Assembly: GCA_018399435.1 (NCBI GenBank)
Contig: JAGYOJ010000074.1
Coordinates: 1 to 7,261, forward strand
Length of the DNA stretch: 7,261 nucleotides
Direction: 5' to 3'
From: Actinomycetota bacterium
Lineage (GTDB): Bacteria > Actinomycetota > Humimicrobiia > Humimicrobiales > Humimicrobiaceae
The translations under genes and the position numbers were made by a program. The notes beneath the pieces are model-generated. The model was not told the origin of the DNA, did not search any database, and worked only from the letters and a program-made list of their open reading frames with translations. This document shows, piece after piece, positions 1 through 6,517 of this stretch; position 1 is the first letter of the stretch; each line of letters starts with the position of its first letter.

Positions 1-695
1 GTACCGGAGATAGTAAGCCAAATAATTGAGTCAAAGAAAAAAAAGATTATGGCAAGGCAGTAGTAGAATTTAATAAAGATCCTAATATAATATTTGAAAG
101 AGAAGGAATTCTACCCTTGCCCCCTTATATAAAAGAAAATAATGTAAAAGAGCAGTCATATCAAACTGTTTATGCAAGAAAAAAAGGTTCTGTAGCAGCC
201 CCTACAGCAGGCCTGCATTTTACCAATGAATTAATAAAAAAGTTAGAAGGCCAGGGGATTGTTTTTGCAAAAGTTGCTCTAGATATTGGAATAGATACAT
301 TCAGGCCGGTAAAAGAAGAAAATATTGAGGACCATAAGATGCATAGTGAATATTTTTCTGTAGAAAAAGAAGAAATAAAGAAAATAAGGGAAGCAAAGAC
401 CAAAGGGGGAAGGATTATTGCTGTTGGGACTACGGTTACCAGGGTTCTTGAAACATTAATGAAAAAAAATAATAGTTTAAAACCTTGTGGCGGCAGCACA
501 AACCTTTATATCTATCCCGGATTTAAATTCAGGATAGTTGAAGGCATGATTACAAACTTTCATTTGCCAAAATCAACTTTAATTATTATGGTTAGCGCTT
601 TTGCTGGGACAGAGAATATATTAAAATCATATGAAGTAGCAAAAAAGAACAATTACAGGTTCTTTAGTTTCGGGGACTGTATGTTTATTCATTAA
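1..695 (+). CDS. queA: S-adenosylmethionine:tRNA ribosyltransferase-isomerase, 3' part, with apparent frame switch
   Basis: QueA transfers and isomerises the ribosyl group of S-adenosylmethionine onto preQ1 in tRNA position 34, giving epoxyqueuosine. Family motifs are clear in the frame ending at the TAA at 693-695: LPLPPYIK (111-134), YQTVYA, SVAAPTAGLHFT (about 189-224), IEDHKMHSEY, RIIAVGTTVTRVLE, YPGFKFRIVEGMITNFHLPK, and YRFFSFGDCMFI at the end. This frame is open back to a TGA at 27-29, and GKAVVEFNKD (51-80) still fits the family. Upstream, bases 1-45 fit only in another frame (VPEIVSQIIES, then lysines), and that frame stops at TAG 61-63. The two join by a -1 shift in the A8 tract 37-44. 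The N-terminal third of this roughly 340-residue enzyme lies outside the window. A TTG at 117 falls inside the PLPPYIK motif and is not a credible start. The usual HVGxGTF motif reads DIGIDTF. Identity is certain; whether the frame switch is real is not. Confidence 0.9.
39..45 (+). other. A_AAA_AAG slippery heptamer at the queA frame switch
   Basis: Bases 37-44 are eight A residues followed by G. In the upstream queA frame, bases 39-45 read A_AAA_AAG, the -1 slippery heptamer known from E. coli dnaX. A -1 slip here continues into GAT at 45-47 and gives the expected QueA sequence; without it, translation ends at TAG 61-63. I see no strong stem-loop in the next 40 bases and no Shine-Dalgarno-like stimulator at the usual 10-14 base distance upstream. 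A one-base assembly error or an A-tract mutation is at least as likely as programmed or transcriptional slippage. Confidence 0.4.
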
Positions 696-697
696 AT

Positions 698-1813
698 ATG
701 GGTTTTTTTAAAATATTAAAAAAAGATAAAAATACTAATGCCAGGCTAGGCTTAATTAAGGCAGACAAGGTTAGCATTGACACTCCAGTTTTCATGCCTG
801 TTGGGACAAAGGCTACTGTTAAGGCAATGACAGTTGACCAACTTTACGAAATGGGTTGTAAGATAATATTAGGCAATCTTTACCACTTGTATTTACAGCC
901 AGGAATAGATGTTATAAAAAAAGCAGGCGGAATACATAATTTTATGAATTGGAAAAATAATATATTGACAGACAGTGGCGGATTCCAGGTTTTTAGCTTA
1001 GGGGATATTAGGGTGGTTAAAGAAGACGGCGTGGAGTTTAAATCTATTATTGATGGATCATACCATTTTTTTACCCCTGAAAATGTAGTTAAAATGCAAG
1101 CACAGATAGGTTCAGATATAATGATGGCCCTGGATGAATGCATCCCGTATACAGAGGATATCAATAGAACTAGAAAAGCAGCTAAAAGGACCTTGGACTG
1201 GGCAGATAAATCATTAAAAATAAAGAAAAAATTAAACACTAGCTCTAAATTATTTGGGATAGTGCAGGGGGGTTTTAATAAGGGAGCAAGAAAATTTTGT
1301 GCAGAGTCAATTTCAGCTATGGATTTTGACGGCATTGCTATAGGCGGTTTAAGCGTAGGTGAAAATAGGAATATAACTATGGAGATCCTAGAGCATACGG
1401 TTAATTTTTTAGACAAAACAAAACCCTTGTATTTTATGGGTTTAGGTGACCCGGTAGGATTGCTGGATGCAATAGCTAATGGAGTGGACATGTTTGACTG
1501 CGTTCTTCCTACCAGAATTTCTAGAAATGGCAGCGCTTTTACCGGTGAAGGCAAAATTAATATAAAAAACAGCAGGTTTAAATTTGATTTTAATCCTTTA
1601 GATTTAAACTGTAATTGTTATACTTGTAAAAATTATTCAAGAGCTTATTTAAGGCATTTATATAAAAGTAAAGAAATATTGTCCAGCATGTTATTAAGCA
1701 TACATAATATTTATTTTTTATTTAATCTGATAAATAAAGCAAAAAATAGCATAAAAAATGGCAAATTTAGAGAATTTTTAAGCGTTTTTAAAAATAATTA
1801 CAAAAAATCTTAA
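698..1813 (+). CDS. tgt: Bacterial tRNA-guanine transglycosylase
   Basis: Tgt exchanges guanine 34 of tRNAs with GUN anticodons for the queuosine precursor preQ1, the step before QueA. The 371-residue length is normal for the bacterial enzyme. Visible sites are TPVFMPVGTKATVKAMT (29-45), NLYHLYLQPG (60-69), TDSGGFQVFSL with base-contact D92, MALDEC with D146, GIVQGG with Q190, and GGLSVGE (216-222). GVDMFDCVLPTR follows at 262-273, where D264 aligns with the catalytic nucleophile. The zinc site is complete: C305, C307, C310 and H336, with the 26-residue C-to-H distance seen in the Zymomonas enzyme. NLYHL replaces the common NTYHL, a minor change. The ATG lies two bases after the queA stop and has no Shine-Dalgarno, so it is probably translated by coupling to queA. 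The first residues (FFKILKKDKNTNARLGLI) match the family start, which supports this ATG. Confidence 0.97.
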   Translation: MGFFKILKKDKNTNARLGLIKADKVSIDTPVFMPVGTKATVKAMTVDQLYEMGCKIILGNLYHLYLQPGIDVIKKAGGIHNFMNWKNNILTDSGGFQVFSLGDIRVVKEDGVEFKSIIDGSYHFFTPENVVKMQAQIGSDIMMALDECIPYTEDINRTRKAAKRTLDWADKSLKIKKKLNTSSKLFGIVQGGFNKGARKFCAESISAMDFDGIAIGGLSVGENRNITMEILEHTVNFLDKTKPLYFMGLGDPVGLLDAIANGVDMFDCVLPTRISRNGSAFTGEGKINIKNSRFKFDFNPLDLNCNCYTCKNYSRAYLRHLYKSKEILSSMLLSIHNIYFLFNLINKAKNSIKNGKFREFLSVFKNNYKKS

Positions 1814-1890
1814 AAAAATAATTTATATGTTTGCAAATTTTTCAAAAATGTTAATAATAGTAATGTTTACTAAAATAAAAAAAATGATTT
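1814..1890 (+). other. AT-rich gap between tgt and yajC, possible promoter region
   Basis: This is the longest gap in the window before a gene with its own strong ribosome site. It is almost entirely A and T. A TTGCAA at 1831-1836 could act as a -35 element, but the best -10 candidates near 1852-1860 (TAATAA or TAATAG) match the consensus poorly. I see no GC-rich hairpin followed by a T run, so no intrinsic terminator for tgt is supported. Readthrough from queA-tgt into the sec genes is possible. Confidence 0.25.
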
Positions 1891-1896
1891 GAGGGG
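1891..1896 (+). promoter_or_regulatory. Ribosome binding site deciding the yajC start
   Basis: GAGGGG ends five bases before the ATG at 1902. An in-frame GTG at 1896 also exists, but it overlaps this site and would have no Shine-Dalgarno at a workable distance. The ATG at 1902 is therefore preferred. It also puts MKVSKK directly ahead of the hydrophobic leader. Confidence 0.75.
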
Positions 1897-1901
1897 TGTA
1901 T

Positions 1902-2318
1902 ATGAAAGTTTCAAAAAAACTTATTGCAATATTGCTAATATCAATATTTGTAATTACAATTGGAGCATTAAGCATAGGGTGTTTTCCTATGCAGCAACCT
2001 ACTACCGAAGAAGGGGCTACCGAAGCAGCTGAAGGCGAAGAAGAAGCAGGGTTTTTAGCACAATATGGTACCTATATTTGGCTGGCAGTTTTAGTGGTAG
2101 CTTTTTATTTCTTACTGATTAGGCCGCAAAGGCAAAGAAGCAAAAAATCTCAAGAATTAAAAAGCAGCTTAAAAAGAGGGGATGAAGTAATTACTATTGG
2201 TGGTTTTTATGGAAGAATTAAAGATGTAAGGGAAGATTCTCTAATCATTACCTTATCTAGCGGCGTAGATGTAAAAGTAACTAAAGAAGCAGTATCAAAG
2301 AAAGCTAGTTCTACATAA
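1902..2318 (+). CDS. yajC: YajC, accessory subunit of the Sec translocase
   Basis: YajC is the small membrane protein that joins SecD and SecF in the holo-translocon. The 138-residue product has the family core at residues 55-132: a membrane segment (about 57-73), then LLIRPQRQRSKK (71-82), LKRGDEVITIGGFYGRIKDV (90-109) and a short beta-rich tail ending in VTKEAV. It differs from the usual form at the N-terminus. Before the core there is a second hydrophobic stretch (7-26) ending at LSIGC, with Cys27, then an acidic, Thr/Glu/Ala-rich linker (31-49). This looks like a lipoprotein-type or cleavable signal, although Ser at -3 and Ile at -2 make a poor lipobox. Typical YajC has one N-terminal membrane helix and no such leader. 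Position directly before secD and secF confirms the assignment. Confidence 0.93.
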   Translation: MKVSKKLIAILLISIFVITIGALSIGCFPMQQPTTEEGATEAAEGEEEAGFLAQYGTYIWLAVLVVAFYFLLIRPQRQRSKKSQELKSSLKRGDEVITIGGFYGRIKDVREDSLIITLSSGVDVKVTKEAVSKKASST

Positions 2319-2320
2319 AT

Positions 2321-3850
2321 ATGCGAAATAAGAAGATCCATATTACTATAGTAATAATATTGGTAGCTATTATAGGAGTAAGCCTTTATTATGCATATCC
2401 TTTTGAATCTTCTATTAAACTGGGATTAGACCTGCGGGGCGGAACGCAAATTGTTTTAAAGCCTACCGAAATAGAGCAGGGAAAGGTTACCGAGGAATCA
2501 TTAGATATAGCAATGCTTATAATAAGGGATAGAATTGACCGGCTTGGCATATCAGAGCCTCTGGTTACCAGGGATTATTCTAATAATATAGTAATACAGT
2601 TGCCTGGCGTAAAAGACCCTGACAGGGCTTTAGAAGTTATTGGAAAAACTGCCCAGCTGGAATTTAGGGTTTTAGAAGGAACATTTTTTTCAAATCAAGG
2701 GCCTGTAAGTTTTAATGCTGATGAAGGCACTTTCTCCGTTGAACCTGGAGAGCAAGAAATATTATTATATAATATGGGATCTGGCGCAGCTATAGGAAAA
2801 GTTTCTAAAGAAGAAAATGGTACTCTAAAATTAATTAAACCTGAAACCGGAGAAGTAATTGGGGAATTCTTGTCTGAAGAAGGCAGCGGCAAACTTTCTT
2901 TAATAGAAAAAGATACAGAAGATATTATAGGTGAAGTAATTAATGATTCTGAAGCCGGTCAGGCTTCACTTCTTGGACCTGTTCTCTTAACTGGCGATAA
3001 ATTAGCAGATGCAAATGCTGGCTATGACCCCAATGGCCAGATTGTAGTCACCATGGCTTTTAAGCCTGAAGGCCAGGAAAGATTTGCGGAAATAACTGAA
3101 AATAATATGGGTGAACAATTAGCCATAGTATTGGATGGCGAAATAAAATCTGCGCCCGTAATAAGGACAGCTATTGAAGGGGATGCAGTAATAGAAGGCA
3201 TTTCAAGTTTAGACGAGGCTAAAAATATAGCGCTTGTGCTTCAAACAGGGGCATTGCCTATAAATCTGGAAAGCGAAGAGCACAGGACTGTTGGCCCAAC
3301 ATTGGGTAGGGATGCACTAAATAAAGGCTTATATGCTGGCATATTTGGATTTTTGTTAATAATCATTTTTATGGCTTCCTACTATAGGGGCCTTGGCCTC
3401 ATATCTATTATTAACTTAATAATTTATATCATTATTTTCTGGGGCGTAATAGCTGGAATTGGAGCTGCCCTAACCTTGCCGGGAATAGCAGGTATTATAC
3501 TAACTATTGGCATGGCAGTAGATGCTAATGTGATAATTTTTGAAAGAATTAAAGAAGAAATAATAAAAGGAAAATCTGCAAGAATGTCCATAAGCCAAGG
3601 TTTTAGGCATGGGTTGAGGACTATAATAGATGCTAATGTAACCACATTAATAACGGCAGCTGCTTTATACAGGTTTGGCACTGGGCCGATCAGGGGTTTT
3701 GCAGTTACCTTAAGTTTAGGTGTAATTATAAGCATGTTAACCAGTTTAGTTTTTAGCAGATCTATTATTTATCTTTTAGCAGGCTTTAAAAAAGTTGCAA
3801 ATCCTAAATTTTTAGGGGTATGGGTTAGAAAGAAGGAGAGTAGCTCTTGA
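2321..3850 (+). CDS. secD: Protein-export membrane protein SecD
   Basis: SecD, with SecF, uses the proton gradient to pull exported proteins off SecYEG on the outer face of the membrane. The 509 residues show a first membrane helix (7-26), the family signature LGLDLRGG (34-41), the P1 base (IIRDRIDRLG, then TAQLEFRVLEG to 120), and the head region starting LLTGDKLADA (222-231) with LAIVLDGEIKSAPV (267-280). The C-terminal five-helix block runs from about 333 to 488, with TIGMAVDANVIIFERIKEE (395-413). D401 corresponds to the conserved aspartate implicated in proton movement. Residues 121-221 form a long extra segment with internal repeats, annotated separately. The ATG lies two bases after the yajC stop without a Shine-Dalgarno, which suggests coupled translation. 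The TGA stop overlaps the secF start. Confidence 0.97.
   Translation: MRNKKIHITIVIILVAIIGVSLYYAYPFESSIKLGLDLRGGTQIVLKPTEIEQGKVTEESLDIAMLIIRDRIDRLGISEPLVTRDYSNNIVIQLPGVKDPDRALEVIGKTAQLEFRVLEGTFFSNQGPVSFNADEGTFSVEPGEQEILLYNMGSGAAIGKVSKEENGTLKLIKPETGEVIGEFLSEEGSGKLSLIEKDTEDIIGEVINDSEAGQASLLGPVLLTGDKLADANAGYDPNGQIVVTMAFKPEGQERFAEITENNMGEQLAIVLDGEIKSAPVIRTAIEGDAVIEGISSLDEAKNIALVLQTGALPINLESEEHRTVGPTLGRDALNKGLYAGIFGFLLIIIFMASYYRGLGLISIINLIIYIIIFWGVIAGIGAALTLPGIAGIILTIGMAVDANVIIFERIKEEIIKGKSARMSISQGFRHGLRTIIDANVTTLITAAALYRFGTGPIRGFAVTLSLGVIISMLTSLVFSRSIIYLLAGFKKVANPKFLGVWVRKKESSS
2789..2986 (+). repeat. Degenerate 22-23-residue tandem repeats inside SecD
   Basis: SecD residues 157-222 read as three successive units beginning AIGK, VIGE and IIGE. 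The Ile-Gly pairs are at 158-159, 180-181 and 203-204, so the period is 22 then 23 residues. Units 1 and 2 align well (IGKVSKEENGTLKLIKPETGE with IGEFLSEEGSGKLSLIEKDTED); the third (IIGEVINDSEAGQASLLG) is weaker and shorter. The codons differ between units, so this is a protein-level repeat and not a recent DNA duplication. The alternating pattern suggests beta-hairpins, which is an inference. Confidence 0.65.
3833..3838 (+). promoter_or_regulatory. Shine-Dalgarno supporting the TTG start of secF
   Basis: AAGGAG lies inside the last codons of secD, with eight bases between it and the TTG at 3847-3849. This is the best ribosome site in the window and is why TTG is accepted as the secF start. 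The start overlaps the secD stop as TTGA (3847-3850), an arrangement that ties SecF output to SecD translation. Confidence 0.8.
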
Positions 3851-4734
3851 TACCTAAAGACACAAATATAGATTTTATAGGAAAAAGGAAAATTTGGTTT
3901 ATAATTTCTGCAGCATTAATTCTTATTGGGGTTATAGGCTTTATAGTCCAGGGCGGGTTTAACCTTGGAATAGATTTTCTTGGCGGCTCGCTTATGGAAG
4001 TGCAATTTGAAAGGGAAGCAGGAGTTGGAGAAATAAGGGAGGTAATGGAAGATTTAGGGTTTGAGGGTTCAATAATTCAAGGAACTGAATCTAAAGACAA
4101 ATTTATAATAAGGACTACCACCAGGGATATTGATACAAAAAATAGAATTTTAGATGCCCTAGATGAAGAAATTGGGGTTGACGGGCCTCCGCTACAGGAT
4201 AGGAATGTATTGCCAGGTTTTGGAAAGTTAATAACAAGATATGCATTAATAGCCATCGGGATAAGCATATTAGGCATTTTAATCTATGTTTGGATAAGAT
4301 TTGAATTTAGATTTGGGGCTACTGCAATTGCAACATTAGCCCATGATGTTTTAATTACCCTTGGGGTTTATGCTATTTTAAATAGGGAGATTAATACCTC
4401 CACTATTGCTGCAATACTTACCATAATTGGCTATTCTTTAAATGATACTATTGTTGTTTTTGATAGGATTAGGGAAAATAGTTCTAAAGCTAATAAAATT
4501 GGTTATGCAAATATTATTAATGAATCAATCAACAAGACCCTTTCCAGGTCTATAAATACTTCATTAACTACACTGTTCCCTGTCATAATTTTATTGGTTA
4601 TTGGAAGCGTTGCCCTACAGGATTTTGCATTAGCTTTAACTGTGGGAATAATATCTGGAACTTATTCTTCAATATTTTTTGCAAGCCCTATATTAGTCTC
4701 ATGGAATAATAGATTTCCAAGGCATAAAAAATAA
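3847..4734 (+). CDS. secF: Protein-export membrane protein SecF
   Basis: SecF is the partner of SecD in the proton-driven SecDF complex at the translocon. The 295-residue length is typical. After a short cytoplasmic start comes helix 1 (16-34), then FNLGIDFLGGSLMEVQF (38-54), which matches the family's G-x-D-F-x-G-G signature. A small periplasmic domain runs to about 128 and five more helices fill 131-285. Conserved core motifs are LAHDVLITLGVYAI (164-177), TIIGYSLNDTIVVFDRIREN (192-211) and SRSINTSLTTL (233-243). D200 aligns with the aspartate thought to take part in proton transfer. At the end of the periplasmic domain the common VGPxVGxEL stretch is replaced by VLPGFGKLIT (121-130), an unusual reading. 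Translation starts at TTG, overlapping secD by four bases. Confidence 0.96.
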   Translation: MIPKDTNIDFIGKRKIWFIISAALILIGVIGFIVQGGFNLGIDFLGGSLMEVQFEREAGVGEIREVMEDLGFEGSIIQGTESKDKFIIRTTTRDIDTKNRILDALDEEIGVDGPPLQDRNVLPGFGKLITRYALIAIGISILGILIYVWIRFEFRFGATAIATLAHDVLITLGVYAILNREINTSTIAAILTIIGYSLNDTIVVFDRIRENSSKANKIGYANIINESINKTLSRSINTSLTTLFPVIILLVIGSVALQDFALALTVGIISGTYSSIFFASPILVSWNNRFPRHKK

Positions 4735-4736
4735 TT

Positions 4737-6464
4737 ATGGAAAGTTTTTTCCATAGATGGAAACCTAGAAACAAAACAGAGCAAAACATAAATTTTTCTT
4801 CACGCCATAGCTTAATACTACAAAAAATTCTTGCAAGCAGGGGTCTAATAGAAAAAAAAGATGTTGAATTATTTTTAAACCCTTCTATAAAATATTTACA
4901 TGATCCATTTCTTTTGCCTAATATGGATGCTGCTGTTAAAAGGTTGATAAAAGGGATAATTGGCAAGGAAAAAATATTAATATTTGGGGATTATGACGCT
5001 GACGGGGTAATAAGCTCCATTATAATATATAATTTTTTAAATGACCTTAATTTAGATCCTGAAGTTTACATACCAAGCAGATTTGAAGAAGGTTATGATA
5101 TCTCCCTTGATTTTGTTAAAAAAATAGAAAATGATAAACATGATCTAATAATATGTGTTGATTGCGGAACTAATAGCTTAGAAGTACAGGATTACAAAAA
5201 GAAAAATAAATATTTACCGGATTTTATTATATGCGACCACCACGAGCCGGCTGAAGGCTTAGAAAAATATAAACAAGATAAATATATAATTGTTAACCCA
5301 AAATTAAGCCATTCAAAATATCCATTCAGGGATTTAAGCGGGGGAGGAGTTACTTTTAAATTAATCATTGCTGCCTTAAGAAAGGCAAGCAAGGATATAA
5401 AAAAGAAATTTAACAAAAGTTATTTAAATCAATTACTTGATTTAGTTGCAATATCAACGATAGCTGATGTTATGCCGTTATTAGATGAGAATAGGATAAT
5501 TGTTAAAAACGGCTTAAGGCTGATGAAAAAAACTAAAAATAAGGGTTTAAAAAAAATAATAGAAAATGTATTGGGTAAGGGAAAAGAAATAAATGCATAT
5601 GATGTTGGCTTTATTATTGCCCCCAGGCTTAATTCAGCAGGAAGGATAGATAATGCTTCTAGCAGTATAGAGCTATTGAAAAATGGATGTACGGATATAG
5701 ATGAGAAGATTTGCAAGCTGAATGGTTTTAACCAGCAAAGAAAAAAAATACAGCAAGATATTTTTGAAGAAATTAAAAGAAATGTAGATTTAGAAAAAAT
5801 TATTGATAATAATAAAATCTATATAGGAAAATCAAAAAATTGGAATGAAGGTGTGCTGGGCATAGTAGCTTCAAAGATTGTAAAAGAATATAATATTCCT
5901 GCTATATTGTTTAAAGAAAAAGAAAATAGTTTAAAGGGTTCAGGAAGAAGCATTAGAAATTTTAATATGTATAAAAATCTAACATTGGTTGATGAGTATT
6001 TTTTAAAGTACGGGGGGCATGAATTAGCATGTGGAATAACCATGGAAAAAGAAAAATACGATAGTTTTAAAGAAAAACTCATAGAAATTGCTAGAAAAAA
6101 TATTAGCAATGAGGATATAAAAAAGAAGTTGTATTATGATATTGAAATAAATTTTGGCCAAATTAACAATAAATTATTAAAAGAAATAAAATTATTAGAA
6201 CCTTTTGGTACTGGAAATCCAAAACCTGTATTTTTAACCAAAAATTGTTTTATTAAAGATATTCGTATTTTAAAAAATGGAAGACATATTAAATTTGTGC
6301 TAGAAAATGAAGATAAAAGGCATGATGCAATAATGTTTGAAGTAGATAAAGAAATTAAAAATATTATATATAAGGGCAACGACATTAGCATATTATATTA
6401 TATTCAAGAAAATGAGTGGATGGGAAACAAAAGTATTCAGCTGGTAATAATTGACTTATTTTAG
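4737..6464 (+). CDS. recJ: Single-stranded-DNA-specific exonuclease RecJ
   Basis: RecJ degrades single-stranded DNA 5' to 3' in recombination, base-excision and mismatch repair. It is a DHH-family enzyme needing two metal ions. The 575 residues carry all expected motifs: FGDYDADGV (83-91), CVDCG with D142 (140-144), CDHHEP (166-171), SGGGV (201-205), ISTIADVMPL with D244 (239-248), and APRLNSAGRI (295-304). The DHHA1 part follows with GVLGIVASKI (372-381), GSGRS (401-405) and YGGHELACGITM (425-436). A C-terminal OB-like domain has LLEPFGTGNPKPVF (486-499). RFEEGYDIS stands where GYGLS is common, a small change. The ATG lies two bases after the secF stop and lacks a Shine-Dalgarno. Codon and base use match the neighbours. 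The gene is complete and probably in the same operon as secDF. Confidence 0.96.
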   Translation: MESFFHRWKPRNKTEQNINFSSRHSLILQKILASRGLIEKKDVELFLNPSIKYLHDPFLLPNMDAAVKRLIKGIIGKEKILIFGDYDADGVISSIIIYNFLNDLNLDPEVYIPSRFEEGYDISLDFVKKIENDKHDLIICVDCGTNSLEVQDYKKKNKYLPDFIICDHHEPAEGLEKYKQDKYIIVNPKLSHSKYPFRDLSGGGVTFKLIIAALRKASKDIKKKFNKSYLNQLLDLVAISTIADVMPLLDENRIIVKNGLRLMKKTKNKGLKKIIENVLGKGKEINAYDVGFIIAPRLNSAGRIDNASSSIELLKNGCTDIDEKICKLNGFNQQRKKIQQDIFEEIKRNVDLEKIIDNNKIYIGKSKNWNEGVLGIVASKIVKEYNIPAILFKEKENSLKGSGRSIRNFNMYKNLTLVDEYFLKYGGHELACGITMEKEKYDSFKEKLIEIARKNISNEDIKKKLYYDIEINFGQINNKLLKEIKLLEPFGTGNPKPVFLTKNCFIKDIRILKNGRHIKFVLENEDKRHDAIMFEVDKEIKNIIYKGNDISILYYIQENEWMGNKSIQLVIIDLF

Positions 6465-6517
6465 GTTATTAAAAAAATGTTCTATAATATAATCCAATAA
6501 AATTTTTATTAGTTAAA
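6465..6517 (+). promoter_or_regulatory. recJ–rel gap with two overlapping TATAAT boxes, candidate rel promoter
   Basis: Bases 6483-6493 contain two perfect TATAAT hexamers sharing one T (6483-6488 and 6488-6493). The rel ATG follows 25 bases later, a plausible leader. The -35 side is weak: TTGACT at 6451-6456, inside recJ, is too far away (26 bases), and the hexamers at 17-18 bases are poor. In such AT-rich DNA a TATAAT can arise by chance. No Shine-Dalgarno is visible before the rel ATG. Confidence 0.3.

Noticed and set aside
117..695. A complete short gene starting at TTG 117
   Set aside because: The TTG is inside the conserved PLPPYIK motif of QueA, and the same frame is open and family-like back to about base 45. 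It is the 3' part of queA.
880..1554. Long minus-strand open frame opposite tgt
   Set aside because: It mirrors the strongly conserved tgt coding frame, has no recognisable domain or ribosome site, and arises from low stop density on the complement. The other minus-strand frames were dropped for the same reason.
1837..1849. ATTTTTCAAAAAT inverted repeat as a terminator of tgt
   Set aside because: It is pure A/T with a one-base loop and no following T run, so it cannot form a stable terminator hairpin.
1831..1860. Promoter TTGCAA plus TAATAA/TAATAG before yajC
   Set aside because: The -10 candidates match the consensus at only about three of six bases and the spacing is off for the best one. 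In DNA this AT-rich such matches are expected by chance, so it is not called as a promoter.
4852..4860. A8 tract followed by G in recJ as a second slippery site
   Set aside because: The recJ frame is continuous through it (IEKKDVE), so there is no frame break to explain.
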